51,335 nt of DNA from CAZAOY01 sp964486925 (GTDB lineage: Bacteria > Bacillota > Clostridia > Oscillospirales > Ruminococcaceae), in assembly GCA_964486925.1 (NCBI GenBank), contig CAZAOY010000014.1, forward strand, positions 1 through 51,335, written 5' to 3'. A program made the position numbers and the translations under genes. Shown here piece by piece: positions 1 through 7,892 of the stretch. Position 1 is the stretch's first letter, and every line of letters starts with the position of its first letter. Under the pieces are notes generated by a model. That model saw only the letters and a list, made by a program, of their open reading frames with translations, was not told the DNA's origin and ran no database searches.

Positions 1-25
1 ACTTAATTTTAACGGAGATTTTAAG

Positions 26-1600
26 ATGACTAACTATGACAATAACGGATATAATGCAATTATCACTATAACAGAAGAGTACAACAATCTGATACACCTT
101 TCGGGAATCTTCAATTCCGGTTCTGGTAACACTGACCTTGTTGCCAGATATGCAGATTGCGACTTTAAAAGCAGGCTACTAGTTAGTAAGTATGCAGATT
201 CATACTTCCCTGATTCTACCGGTTCAGCTTGCTATGTCTTTGAATTTTACATCCCATATGATAAACCCGGCTGTATCAACCTTTTTGTGCGGGATAGTGA
301 CGGGGCATTAGTACCAGCGAGGGTTGATTACTCATTCCCTTCAAGGATTAACAACATGCCACACTCCTACATAATAGGTGACCACCTACTTATTACAAGA
401 CTAGAAGAAGGCTTCACACTTTATGTCGAGCCACTCGACTATGATAAGCTTTCTAAGGCTGTAAAACTTTACCTTGACAGAAATTTTTCCGAAGAGAAAT
501 ACAACGAGGATAAAGCTATAATACAGCAGTACCTACAACAATACCAAACCATGTTAAACAAAAGAATATGGCTTATATCCGACAGACCAGACAGAGCCGA
601 CGACAACGCCGAGCATTTCTTTATCTACAGCAATAATATTAACGACGGAATAGATAAGTATTTTGTGGTGGATGAAAGCTCCCCCGATGCAAAGCGGCTA
701 GCACAGGTTGGCAAGGTTATCTGCAACGGATCTGCGCAACATAAATTGATGGCACTGTTTGCGCAAAGGTTTATCTCATCACATCTACATGGTAGGTTAA
801 GGGATATCTGCGACGGTAGCACCTACCCTATCTATGCAGGGCTTGACAGCTGTAAAACTATATTTTTACAACATGGAATTATCCTTCACGACCTATCCTT
901 CTGGCTTTTAAAGCCGTACCAAAATCTAAAGCTTCTGATAACCACTGCTAAAGAGGAATACAATGCCGTTCTAGGTCAAGATTATGGATATGACAAAAAT
1001 GTAGTAAAGCTAACAGGAATGCCACGCTACGATAGCCTATATGATAATAACAAGCGAAAGATTTTGTTCGTGCCGACCTGGCGTGGACATTCTTCGGCGG
1101 ATGATTTAAGCAGTTCCACCTACTGCAAACGTATTAACAGCCTGCTTTGTGATAAACGTCTAGTTGCTGAGGCGGATAGATACGGATACGAGATAATGTA
1201 TAAACCTCATCCTAAATATGCTAACTTCGCTAATTGCTTTAAAGCGGCAGAGGGTGTAAAGATAATTGACTACCACCAACCCTATCAAACCCTATTTGCC
1301 GAAAGTTCACTTTTAATTACCGACTATTCTTCGACAGTTTTCGATTTTTCCTATCTTAAAAAGCCAGTTATATACTACTGGTTTACAGAAAATCCGCAAA
1401 CAGAGTCATATTTTGATTATAAAACCATGGGATTTGGGGAGATAGTACATAACCACCATGAGCTTATCGACACAATAGTTCGATATATGGCAGACAACTG
1501 TGTTATGGATGAAAAGTATAAACAACGTGTTTCCACCTTTTTCGCCTACACCGACAAAGATAACAACAAACGTGTTTATAACGAGATAATAAATATCTAG
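26..1600 (+). CDS. CDP-glycerol glycerophosphotransferase family protein (TagB/TagF-like)
   Basis: Predicted to transfer glycerol phosphate from CDP-glycerol onto a surface polymer such as teichoic acid, at the inner face of the membrane. The C-terminal half carries the family signatures: FLQHGI (about residue 287), a TGMPRYDSL segment, FVPTWRGH, YKPHPKY and the donor-site segment ITDYSSTVFDFSYLKKPVIYY near residues 437-457. The first 180 residues are a family-variable N-terminal domain with no obvious signal peptide. The start is ATG at 26, behind a GGAGAT-like ribosome binding site. At 524 aa it is in the range of single-domain TagB/TagF proteins. No other wall-polymer gene is visible downstream, and the upstream neighbours lie outside the window. 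Family assignment is firm; the exact acceptor is unknown. Confidence 0.85.
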   Translation: MTNYDNNGYNAIITITEEYNNLIHLSGIFNSGSGNTDLVARYADCDFKSRLLVSKYADSYFPDSTGSACYVFEFYIPYDKPGCINLFVRDSDGALVPARVDYSFPSRINNMPHSYIIGDHLLITRLEEGFTLYVEPLDYDKLSKAVKLYLDRNFSEEKYNEDKAIIQQYLQQYQTMLNKRIWLISDRPDRADDNAEHFFIYSNNINDGIDKYFVVDESSPDAKRLAQVGKVICNGSAQHKLMALFAQRFISSHLHGRLRDICDGSTYPIYAGLDSCKTIFLQHGIILHDLSFWLLKPYQNLKLLITTAKEEYNAVLGQDYGYDKNVVKLTGMPRYDSLYDNNKRKILFVPTWRGHSSADDLSSSTYCKRINSLLCDKRLVAEADRYGYEIMYKPHPKYANFANCFKAAEGVKIIDYHQPYQTLFAESSLLITDYSSTVFDFSYLKKPVIYYWFTENPQTESYFDYKTMGFGEIVHNHHELIDTIVRYMADNCVMDEKYKQRVSTFFAYTDKDNNKRVYNEIINI

Positions 1601-1722
1601 TTAGCAAGTTTTTTCGCATTACCAATATAAAATATCTTACACATTACTTTGTTGCTTAATTATTAGTAAAATTTACCGATATATAGTATAAATATACTAA
1701 AAAAACGAAGGATGGGATCTAC

Positions 1723-2526
1723 ATGAACATTACCACAGATTACGCAATGCCTATAACTATGTCAAAAATGCCTCAACTTGACCGAGCGGCACTGTTAAAT
1801 CAAGCTCCATTAAATGCAGATAAGGACGGAAGGTACGATATATTTGAGCTTAAGGCTGACGATGAGGTTAACAGCCAATATTCAAACTACAAGCCTACCC
1901 AGATAACCATCACCCCTATCGATCCTTCAAAAACTGCTAAAACCCCGTTTTTTGATATAGGTGCACTCGGTCTTAACAGCGAGGAAACAAAGCTTGCGAC
2001 GGATTTTGTACTAGACATACAAAGGGGAATCTATTCAAACGGTACACAGTCATATAGCGACTTTGCATACCTCGGGATAGCGACAGCAAAAGCAAATCTT
2101 TTTGCTATAAATAATCTAGCCCCAGAAAGCGCTAAGAGCTTTACCGCCGCCTTCTCAAAAGCTATCGATGGTATCAAAAACAACCCCTATAGCGACTATA
2201 ATGTAGTTGACAACAGTCGATACTTTTCTGATGGCAAAGGTTCTAACCGTGAATTAAAGGACGCTATCTTTAACACCTTTGCTAATCTGGATACAAGCAG
2301 TGTAGAAAACTTTAACAGCTCCTTTGATACGGCACAAAAGCAGTACTCACAGCTACTAAAACCATTGCTAACCTCACAAGGGTATGCAAGCTCACCCACT
2401 ACCCTTCAGCGTGGAATACAGTACAGCCTTAATAATACTGCGGATGTCTTTAGTGGAAGCTACCGTAAAACCGCGACACTCGAGGAGATAATAAACCACC
2501 CAAACGTAGTAGTAGTAGGAAGATAA
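1723..2526 (+). CDS. hypothetical protein, 267 aa
   Basis: I do not recognise this protein. It begins with ATG at 1723 behind a GAAGGATGGG ribosome binding site. There is no signal peptide or membrane segment. The sequence is polar and rich in Asn, Ser, Thr and Tyr, with a short acidic stretch near residues 30-50 and a predicted helical middle (about 90-150). The downstream gene is separated by nearly 500 nt that contain a new promoter, so it is probably monocistronic. The intact reading frame and good ribosome binding site support a real gene; function is unknown. Confidence 0.6.
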   Translation: MNITTDYAMPITMSKMPQLDRAALLNQAPLNADKDGRYDIFELKADDEVNSQYSNYKPTQITITPIDPSKTAKTPFFDIGALGLNSEETKLATDFVLDIQRGIYSNGTQSYSDFAYLGIATAKANLFAINNLAPESAKSFTAAFSKAIDGIKNNPYSDYNVVDNSRYFSDGKGSNRELKDAIFNTFANLDTSSVENFNSSFDTAQKQYSQLLKPLLTSQGYASSPTTLQRGIQYSLNNTADVFSGSYRKTATLEEIINHPNVVVVGR

Positions 2527-2590
2527 TCGCTGTAGTTGTTTATTAAAGTTGGAATTTAAAAGAAAATATATCCAATAGCAAAAAAAGTTA

Positions 2591-2619
2591 TTGACATGAC
2601 TGCAATTGTATGCTATAAT
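2591..2619 (+). promoter_or_regulatory. Near-perfect SigA promoter for the spe leader
   Basis: TTGACA at 2591-2596, a 17-nt spacer and TATAAT at 2614-2619, with an extended -10 TG at 2611-2612. Transcription is expected to start near 2626. This is one of the best consensus promoters in the window and implies a strongly made transcript held in check downstream. Confidence 0.85.
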
Positions 2620-2625
2620 ACAGAT

Positions 2626-2860
2626 GAAGTTTTTGGATGTAATAGACGAAAAACTTATTTGACCATTCTTCAATAGAAGAATTGAGGCCATACGGACAGC
2701 CGGGTCAACTGCCGATTGATTGAGTTAAAAGCTCAAATTTTATAAGTTGGTTACTTCATAACCATGTGTATCTTACACAACACTTGTGAAACGGTCAATA
2801 AGAGTAGTATTATTAATCTGCTATCAACGTATTGATATGCGGGATAATAGTAAGTTTTTT
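2626..2860 (+). ncRNA. Structured leader or small RNA upstream of speD
   Basis: About 235 nt of non-coding RNA rich in helices. Visible stems: ATTCTTC 2665-2671 with GAAGAAT 2676-2682; CGG/CAG 2693-2699 with CTGCCG 2709-2714 (one bulge); TTGAG 2720-2724 with CTCAA 2732-2736; TTGGTTA with TAACCAT around 2747-2765; TGTGTA 2765-2770 with TACACA 2774-2779. TTGACC at 2659-2664 can pair either with GGTCAA in a loop at 2703-2708 (a pseudoknot) or with GGTCAA at 2793-2798 (a closing helix). No convincing ORF is present. I could not match it to a riboswitch class from memory. It could be a stand-alone sRNA ending at the 2855-2860 T-run, or the sensor of a longer speD leader. Confidence 0.6.
2805..2860 (+). 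terminator. Candidate intrinsic terminator inside the spe leader
   Basis: Long hairpin: TATTAT 2808-2813 with ATAATA 2844-2849, CTGC 2818-2821 with GCGG 2839-2842, TATCAA 2822-2827 with TTGATA 2832-2837, followed by six T at 2855-2860. It may end a discrete small RNA or act as a first attenuator. Confidence 0.5.
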
Positions 2861-2893
2861 GCTGTATAGACTCTGAATGCTTGTGATGGATTT

Positions 2894-2916
2894 AGCGGGA
2901 TTATTCTGCTTTTTTT
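2894..2916 (+). terminator. Weak terminator-like hairpin in the spe leader
   Basis: AGCGG at 2894-2898 can pair with CTGCT at 2906-2910 (one G-U pair), followed by a T-run to 2916. Only five base pairs, so low confidence. Confidence 0.25.
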
Positions 2917-2927
2917 GTACTGCATAT

Positions 2928-2991
2928 TTCTCAAGTGAATTGTGTTAGCTTACACCTTGTGTAAGATTACGCAAGATACTTGAGAATTTTT
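2928..2991 (+). terminator. Attenuator hairpin directly before speD
   Basis: TTCTCAAGT 2928-2936 pairs perfectly with ACTTGAGAA 2978-2986, with inner helices TTGTGT 2940-2945 / ACGCAA 2969-2974 (one G-U pair) and CTTACAC 2949-2955 / GTGTAAG 2959-2965, followed by TTTTTGTTTT from 2987. It ends six nt before the speD ribosome binding site, so speD-A-E-B can be transcribed only if this hairpin is read through. Confidence 0.75.
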
Positions 2992-3009
2992 GTTTTAAGG
3001 AGAAAAGAG

Positions 3010-3813
3010 ATGGAAAACGCGCTCAAACTTTATGGCTTTAACAACCTAACAAAGACCCTTAGCTTTAACATCTATGATGTTTGCTATGCTAAAAGCGAAC
3101 GAGAACAGAAGGATTATATTGCTTATATCGATGAACAGTATAACTCTGAACGTCTAACAAACATACTATGCAAGGTAACCGAGATGATTGGGGCACATGT
3201 TCTAAACATCTCAAAGCAGGATTACGACCCGCAAGGTGCTTCGGTTACCATCCTTATTACCGAGGAGGCACTCCCAGAGCAGCTTGTGGACGAGTCCTGC
3301 AACAAGGGCGGCTTTGCGCTTGCCGACCGCGAAACTATCCTTGCACATCTGGATAAAAGCCATGTAACGGTTCATTCCTATCCCGAATACCACCCAGACA
3401 ACGCAATCTCAACCTTTCGTGTGGATATTGACGTCTCAACCTGCGGTGAGATCTCCCCTCTTAATGCGCTTGACTATCTAATCAGCAGCTTTGACTCCGA
3501 TATTATCACCATAGACTACCGAGTTAGAGGGTTTACCCGAGATCTGTCCGGTAAAAAATACTTTATCGACCACGATATTACCTCTATACAGGATTACATA
3601 GACAACCAAACCTTAACCAAATACGACGCAATCGATGTTAACGTTTATCAGTCTAACATCTTCCATACCAAGATGTTAATCAAAGAGATAGAACTCCAAA
3701 ACTATCTGTTTAACACCGACGTTTACGAGATCCCACCAAAACAAAGACTGGAGATTACAAACAATCTGCGCAAGGAGATGATTGAGATTTTCAGCGGTAC
3801 TAATGTCTACTAA
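3010..3813 (+). CDS. speD: S-adenosylmethionine decarboxylase proenzyme
   Basis: Makes decarboxylated SAM, the aminopropyl donor for spermidine. The 267-aa protein matches the E. coli-type (long, class 1A) SpeD. It self-cleaves at K116-S117 in LDKSHVTVHSYPE, and Ser117 becomes the pyruvoyl cofactor. Other signatures are the HPDN...STFRVDIDVSTCGEISPLNALDYL block and TIDYRVRGFTRD. The start chosen is ATG at 3010 behind AAGGAGA at 2997-3003; an upstream in-frame TTG at 2980 lies inside the attenuator hairpin and is not credible. speA follows after nine nt, so the two are co-transcribed. Expression is probably set by the leader attenuator. Confidence 0.95.
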   Translation: MENALKLYGFNNLTKTLSFNIYDVCYAKSEREQKDYIAYIDEQYNSERLTNILCKVTEMIGAHVLNISKQDYDPQGASVTILITEEALPEQLVDESCNKGGFALADRETILAHLDKSHVTVHSYPEYHPDNAISTFRVDIDVSTCGEISPLNALDYLISSFDSDIITIDYRVRGFTRDLSGKKYFIDHDITSIQDYIDNQTLTKYDAIDVNVYQSNIFHTKMLIKEIELQNYLFNTDVYEIPPKQRLEITNNLRKEMIEIFSGTNVY

Positions 3814-3822
3814 GGAGGGACT

Positions 3823-5265
3823 ATGCAAAATTACGCCCCTATCTATGAGGCTCTTTTAGAGCATAGAAAAAAACGTGTAGTACCTTTTGATGTACCGGGA
3901 CATAAAGGCGGGCGTGGAACTCCGCTGCTTACGGAGTTTTTGGGCGAGGACTGCCTTAAGGCGGATGTAAACTCGATGAAACCGCTAGATAACCTCTGCC
4001 ACCCTGTTTCGGTTATCGCAAAGGCGGAGGAGCTTGCGGCTAAGGCCTTTGGGTCAAGTGCGGCATTCTTTATGGTGGGAGGTACCACCTCCTCGGTTCA
4101 GGCTATGATAATGTCGGCTTGTAAGGCGGGAGATAAGATTATCCTTCCTCGAAACGTGCATAGAAGCGTTATTAATGCGCTTGTTATCTGCGGCGCTGTA
4201 CCGGTATATGTAAGTCCCGGACTAAGCAAAAAATTAGGGATACCCCTTGGGATGTCGTTAGCGGATGTTAGGCAGGCGATACAGCAAAACCCCGACGCAA
4301 AGGCAATCCTTGTCAATAACCCTACCTACTATGGTATCTGCTCTAACCTTAAAGCTATAACCGAGCTTGCCCATAACCATAACATGCTTGTACTAGCGGA
4401 CGAAGCCCATGGAACTCACTTTTATTTTGGTGATAACCTCCCACCATCCGCAATGGAATGTGGGGCAGATATGTCGGCGGTTAGTATGCATAAGACGGGC
4501 GGCTCGCTTACCCAAAGCTCATTCTTGCTATGTGGGGCTGGGGTGAATGCGGGTTATGTACGGCAGATTATAAACCTTACACAGACTACAAGCGGCTCGT
4601 ACCTACTGCTATCTTCGCTGGATATTGCCCGAATGAACCTTGCGGTAAACGGTAAAGCTATCTTTAAAAAGACTCTAGAGCTTGCGGGTTACGCCCGTGA
4701 GGAGATAAACAAGATTGGCGGACTTTACGCCTTTGGGCGAGAGCTTATTAACGGTGATGACATCTTTGAGTTTGACAGCACAAAGCTTTCGGTTCATACC
4801 CTCGATATCGGACTAGCGGGGATTGAGGTATACGATATCCTGCGTGATGAGTATGGTATACAGATTGAATTTGGGGATTTAGGCAACCTTCTTGCAATAA
4901 TCTCTGCGGGTGACCGTGCCTTTGAGATTGAACGACTTATCTCCTCATTGTCCGAGATAAAGCGAAGATTTGCTAAGGATAAGGCGGGGATGATCGACCA
5001 TGAATATATAAAACCCGAGGTTGTGCTCGCACCGCAGAAGGCGTTTTACAGGGATAAGATATCCACCCCAATAGCTAAAAGCGTGGGTGAAATCTGTGCG
5101 GAGTTTATTATGTGTTACCCCCCTGGTATCCCAATTCTTGCCCCGGGTGAGCGGATTACAGCAGAGATTTTAGATTACATCGCCTACGCAAGGTCTAAGG
5201 GATGTTCATTAACAGGAACAGAGGATCTAACCTGCGATACAATTAAAATTCTTACTGAAGGTTAA
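3823..5265 (+). CDS. speA: Arginine decarboxylase (Orn/Lys/Arg decarboxylase, Gram-positive short type)
   Basis: PLP-dependent fold-type I decarboxylase of 480 aa, the short Bacillus SpeA-like form. Visible motifs: PGHKGG (residues 25-30), LADEAHG (191-197, PLP-contacting Asp and His) and SMHKTGGSLTQSS (221-233) with the Schiff-base Lys224. The C-terminal domain begins near residue 390. The family also includes lysine and ornithine decarboxylases, but the agmatinase gene in the same operon argues for arginine as substrate, giving agmatine and CO2. Start is ATG at 3823 behind AAGGAGGG, which overlaps the speD stop. The stop codon lies inside a perfect 13-bp hairpin. Confidence 0.88.
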   Translation: MQNYAPIYEALLEHRKKRVVPFDVPGHKGGRGTPLLTEFLGEDCLKADVNSMKPLDNLCHPVSVIAKAEELAAKAFGSSAAFFMVGGTTSSVQAMIMSACKAGDKIILPRNVHRSVINALVICGAVPVYVSPGLSKKLGIPLGMSLADVRQAIQQNPDAKAILVNNPTYYGICSNLKAITELAHNHNMLVLADEAHGTHFYFGDNLPPSAMECGADMSAVSMHKTGGSLTQSSFLLCGAGVNAGYVRQIINLTQTTSGSYLLLSSLDIARMNLAVNGKAIFKKTLELAGYAREEINKIGGLYAFGRELINGDDIFEFDSTKLSVHTLDIGLAGIEVYDILRDEYGIQIEFGDLGNLLAIISAGDRAFEIERLISSLSEIKRRFAKDKAGMIDHEYIKPEVVLAPQKAFYRDKISTPIAKSVGEICAEFIMCYPPGIPILAPGERITAEILDYIAYARSKGCSLTGTEDLTCDTIKILTEG

Positions 5266-5290
5266 AGATTAACACTTTGTTAATCTTTAA
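5262..5290 (+). other. Perfect 13-bp hairpin over the speA stop codon
   Basis: TTAAAGATTAACA at 5262-5274 and TGTTAATCTTTAA at 5278-5290 are perfect inverted repeats around a three-nt loop. There is no T-run, so it is not a classical terminator. It may be an mRNA processing or 3'-end stabilising structure that sets different levels of speDA and speEB. Confidence 0.55.
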
Positions 5291-5347
5291 ATATGGGATA
5301 TACCCCCCTACCGAAGGTTTGATTATATAAAATATATAGTTAACTAC

Positions 5348-5363
5348 ACGCCTTGGGCGTTTT
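5348..5363 (+). terminator. Small hairpin with T-run before speE
   Basis: ACGCC 5348-5352 pairs with GGCGT 5356-5360, followed by TTTT. Only five base pairs; it could be a leaky terminator in the 136-nt speA-speE gap. Confidence 0.3.
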
Positions 5364-5401
5364 GGCAGACTTACACTAGACGATATAATAAGGAGAAATA
5401 T

Positions 5402-6256
5402 ATGGAACTTTGGTATACAGAAGAACATTCAGAGAATGTAAGATTTTCGATTAAGGTGGCTAAGCAGCTATACAGCGCTAAAAGCCCGTTTCAACAGATC
5501 GATTTCTTTGAGAGTAAAGAGTTTGGACGGTTCTTTACCCTTGACGGACTGATGATGGTTACTGAAAAGGACGAATTTATCTACCACGACATGATTGTGC
5601 ATATCCCTATGGCAACCAACCCAAACATTAAGAATGTACTGGTGATCGGTGCAGGTGATGGCGGTACAGTGCGGGAGCTTACACGGTATCAGACGATAGA
5701 GCATATCGATATGGTGGAGATTGACAAGATGGTGGTAGACGCTTGTATCGAGCTTTTACCACAGACTGCAAGCAAGCTTTCCGACCCTAGGGTAAGTCTA
5801 TATTTTGAGGATGGGTTAAAGTTTGTGCGTAGCAAGGTAAACGAATATGACCTAATTATCGTAGACTCCACCGACCCATTCGGACCTGGTGAAGGATTAT
5901 TTACAAAGGAGTTTTACGGAAACTGCTTTAACGCTTTAAAAGAGGATGGTATCCTTGTAAATCAGCATGAAACACCATACTATTCCTCCTATGCAAAATC
6001 TATGCAACGTGCGCACAAGCGTATCCGAGAGTTTTTCCCTATCTGTAGAGTTTATCAAGCCCACATCCCGACCTATCCGTCAGGACACTGGTTATTTGGG
6101 TTTGCCTCTAAAAAGTTTGACCCTATTAGCGATCTGGACGAAGCGGCTTGGAACGAGCTCTCATTAAAGACCAGATACTACAACACCGAGCTTCACAAGG
6201 GATGTTTTGCCCTACCAAACTATGTAAAGGAGCTACTAAACAGTGCGGATGAATAA
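5402..6256 (+). CDS. speE: Spermidine synthase (polyamine aminopropyltransferase)
   Basis: Transfers the aminopropyl group of decarboxylated SAM to putrescine. The 284-aa protein has the N-terminal beta domain starting MELWYTEEHSENVRFS, the SAM-binding GAGDGG at residues 83-88, the acidic MVEID near 104-108, FEDG at 135-138, and the catalytic VDSTDP at 154-159. Length and motifs are full. Start is ATG at 5402 behind AAGGAGA. It overlaps the start of speB, showing translational coupling. The substrate could in principle be agmatine, as in thermophiles, but a dedicated agmatinase next door favours putrescine. Confidence 0.95.
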   Translation: MELWYTEEHSENVRFSIKVAKQLYSAKSPFQQIDFFESKEFGRFFTLDGLMMVTEKDEFIYHDMIVHIPMATNPNIKNVLVIGAGDGGTVRELTRYQTIEHIDMVEIDKMVVDACIELLPQTASKLSDPRVSLYFEDGLKFVRSKVNEYDLIIVDSTDPFGPGEGLFTKEFYGNCFNALKEDGILVNQHETPYYSSYAKSMQRAHKRIREFFPICRVYQAHIPTYPSGHWLFGFASKKFDPISDLDEAAWNELSLKTRYYNTELHKGCFALPNYVKELLNSADE

Positions 6257-7091
6257 AAATGTGCATACCTTTATCGGTTGTGACAGCGAGTATGAGGATA
6301 GCAATATTGTAATATTCGGAGCACCATTCGACGGCACAACCTCCTACCGCCCTGGGGCACGTTTTGCAAGCCCTGCTATGCGTAATGAAAGTATCGGTAT
6401 CGAAACCTACAGCCCATATCAGGATAAGGATCTAACCGACCTTGCCATCTTCGACGGTGGGGATCTGGAGCTTATATTTGGAAATGCGGCAAAATCTCTC
6501 GATACTATACAAGGTTACACAGGCCAGATTTTATGTGATGGTAAAATCCCTATTATGATAGGCGGGGAACATCTGGTATCCCTTGGCGCTGTTCGGGCGG
6601 CAGTTGAGAAGTACCCCGATCTGCATATAATCCACCTGGACGCACATGCCGATCTGCGGGATGATTATCTTGGAGAGAAGCTTTCCCACGCTACCGTTAT
6701 GCGTAGAATTTGGGAGCTTGTGGGTGACGGTAGGATCTATCAGTTTGGTATCCGTTCGGGTGAAAGGGATGAGTTTGAGTTTTCAAAATCCCACACCACA
6801 CTCTCTAAGTTTAACCTAAACGGTCTGGATGAAGTAATTACATCGCTAAAGGGTAAGCCTGTATACCTAACAATCGACCTAGACGTTTTAGATAGCTCTG
6901 TATTCCCAGGCACAGGCACACCCGAAGCGGGCGGTATCTTTGCAGATGTGCTGTTTAACGGGATCGTAAAGCTATCAAGTCTTAACATTATCGGAGGAGA
7001 TTTAAATGAGCTTTCGCCTATGCTTGATACGAGCGGCGGGTCAACTGCGGTTGCCTGCAAGGTATTGCGGGAGCTTTTGTTAGCAATCTAG
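6243..7091 (+). CDS. speB: Agmatinase
   Basis: Ureohydrolase that splits agmatine to putrescine and urea. Binuclear-metal ligands are visible: GGEH (His110), HLDAHAD (Asp133, His135, Asp137) and TIDLDVLD (Asp212, Asp214), with the family segment PGTGTPEAGG after them. 282 aa is normal for the family. The start is uncertain: GTG at 6243 sits ten nt after AAGGAG (6227-6232), whereas ATG at 6249 is 16 nt away; both overlap the end of speE. It closes the arginine-agmatine-putrescine route encoded by this operon. Confidence 0.93.
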   Translation: MRMNKNVHTFIGCDSEYEDSNIVIFGAPFDGTTSYRPGARFASPAMRNESIGIETYSPYQDKDLTDLAIFDGGDLELIFGNAAKSLDTIQGYTGQILCDGKIPIMIGGEHLVSLGAVRAAVEKYPDLHIIHLDAHADLRDDYLGEKLSHATVMRRIWELVGDGRIYQFGIRSGERDEFEFSKSHTTLSKFNLNGLDEVITSLKGKPVYLTIDLDVLDSSVFPGTGTPEAGGIFADVLFNGIVKLSSLNIIGGDLNELSPMLDTSGGSTAVACKVLRELLLAI

Positions 7092-7193
7092 CCTTTAAAA
7101 ATACATTGTTTTTCCCTAAATAGTAACAGCTTTCATCATCAAAACATATAATATTGTACGTATATACACGTTTATTATAGATAGGAGATATTG

Positions 7194-7727
7194 ATGATGA
7201 ACCAGAGTATTACTCTATTAAACACACTACGCAAGCTGTGGGTACAACATGTTATGTGGACCAGGTCGTTTATAAACAGCACTGTATCCGATTCACCCGA
7301 TCTAAAATATGTTACCGACAGACTTCTTGAAAACCCACTAGACTTTGAAGATGAGCTAAAACAATTCTATGGCGATGCAAAGGCGGCTAAGTTTAAGGAG
7401 CTACTTACAGAGCACCTAATGATTGGCGGTGACCTTGTAAACGCCGCAAATCAGGGTGACACCCAGCTAGCAAACCAGATGCGTGAAAGATGGTATGCAA
7501 ACGCTGATAGCATTGCAAATTTTCTAGCAAGCATTAACCCATACTGGAGTCGTCGAAGATGGAGATCGATGTTATACGACCATCTAAAGCTGACCGAAGA
7601 GGAAGCAGCAACTAGGATTGAGGGTAATTATCAAGATAACGTAAAGATCTATGACACTATCGAGAAGGAAGCCTTAGATATGGCAGACTACATGCATAGT
7701 GGAATAGTACGGCAGTTTAGGATGTAA
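7194..7727 (+). CDS. hypothetical helical protein, 177 aa
   Basis: Not named, though it resembles a conserved all-helical Firmicutes family I cannot put a function to. Recognisable segments are LRKLWVQHVMWTRSFI near the N-terminus, FKELLTEHLMIGGDLVNAA in the middle and NADSIANFLASINPYW after it, with many conserved-looking Trp, His and Tyr residues. No signal peptide or clear membrane span. Start is ATG at 7194, six nt after AGGAG; an adjacent ATG at 7197 and a TTG at 7191 are alternatives. It is about 100 nt after speB and ends at its own terminator. Confidence 0.75.
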   Translation: MMNQSITLLNTLRKLWVQHVMWTRSFINSTVSDSPDLKYVTDRLLENPLDFEDELKQFYGDAKAAKFKELLTEHLMIGGDLVNAANQGDTQLANQMRERWYANADSIANFLASINPYWSRRRWRSMLYDHLKLTEEEAATRIEGNYQDNVKIYDTIEKEALDMADYMHSGIVRQFRM

Positions 7728-7750
7728 GATTAATTTAATATATACATACT

Positions 7751-7786
7751 AATATCGAAACCGCTCTAATGTGGTTTCGATATTTT
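7751..7786 (+). terminator. Intrinsic terminator after the 177-aa protein gene
   Basis: AATATCGAAACC 7751-7762 pairs perfectly with GGTTTCGATATT 7773-7784, ending in a short T-run. Confidence 0.8.
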
Positions 7787-7820
7787 ACGTTTGTTGCAGA
7801 CATTTGAAAGCCAAAATAAA

Positions 7821-7849
7821 TTGACTTTTTGTAATGAAAATGGTATAAT
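7821..7849 (+). promoter_or_regulatory. SigA promoter of the GNAT remnant
   Basis: TTGACT 7821-7826, 17-nt spacer, TATAAT 7844-7849 with an extended -10 TG at 7841-7842. It now drives only a truncated gene. Confidence 0.75.
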
Positions 7850-7892
7850 GATGTACAACAACTAAAGCCATCTTATTATAAAAGGGGTTAAC

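Larger units (their letters stand above)
2772..2948 (+). promoter_or_regulatory. Candidate antiterminator pairing controlling speD
   Basis: The segment 2772-2786 is complementary to the 5' arm of the speD-proximal terminator. CACTTG 2781-2786 pairs with CAAGTG 2932-2937, ACACAA 2775-2780 pairs with TTGTGT 2940-2945, and CT 2772-2773 pairs with AG 2947-2948; there is a two-nt bulge and one mismatch. This pairing excludes both the upstream 2765-2779 hairpin and the terminator, as in a transcription-attenuation switch. The ligand is not known; spermidine, SAM or arginine would be logical. Confidence 0.5.

Noticed and set aside
2626..2860. 6S RNA, tmRNA, RNase P RNA or SRP RNA
   Set aside because: None of the conserved segments that I know for these RNAs is present (no tmRNA acceptor end, no RNase P CR-I, no SRP GGAAGG/AGCAG motif). 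A covariance search remains necessary.
2980..3009. TTG start for speD at 2980
   Set aside because: It lies in the terminator hairpin with no ribosome binding site. ATG at 3010 has AAGGAGA at correct spacing and gives the usual N-terminus.
5362..5389. Promoter TTGGCA-16-TATAAT before speE
   Set aside because: A start site near 5396 would fall inside the speE ribosome binding site, so a useful transcript is unlikely; the gene is probably read from the leader promoter.
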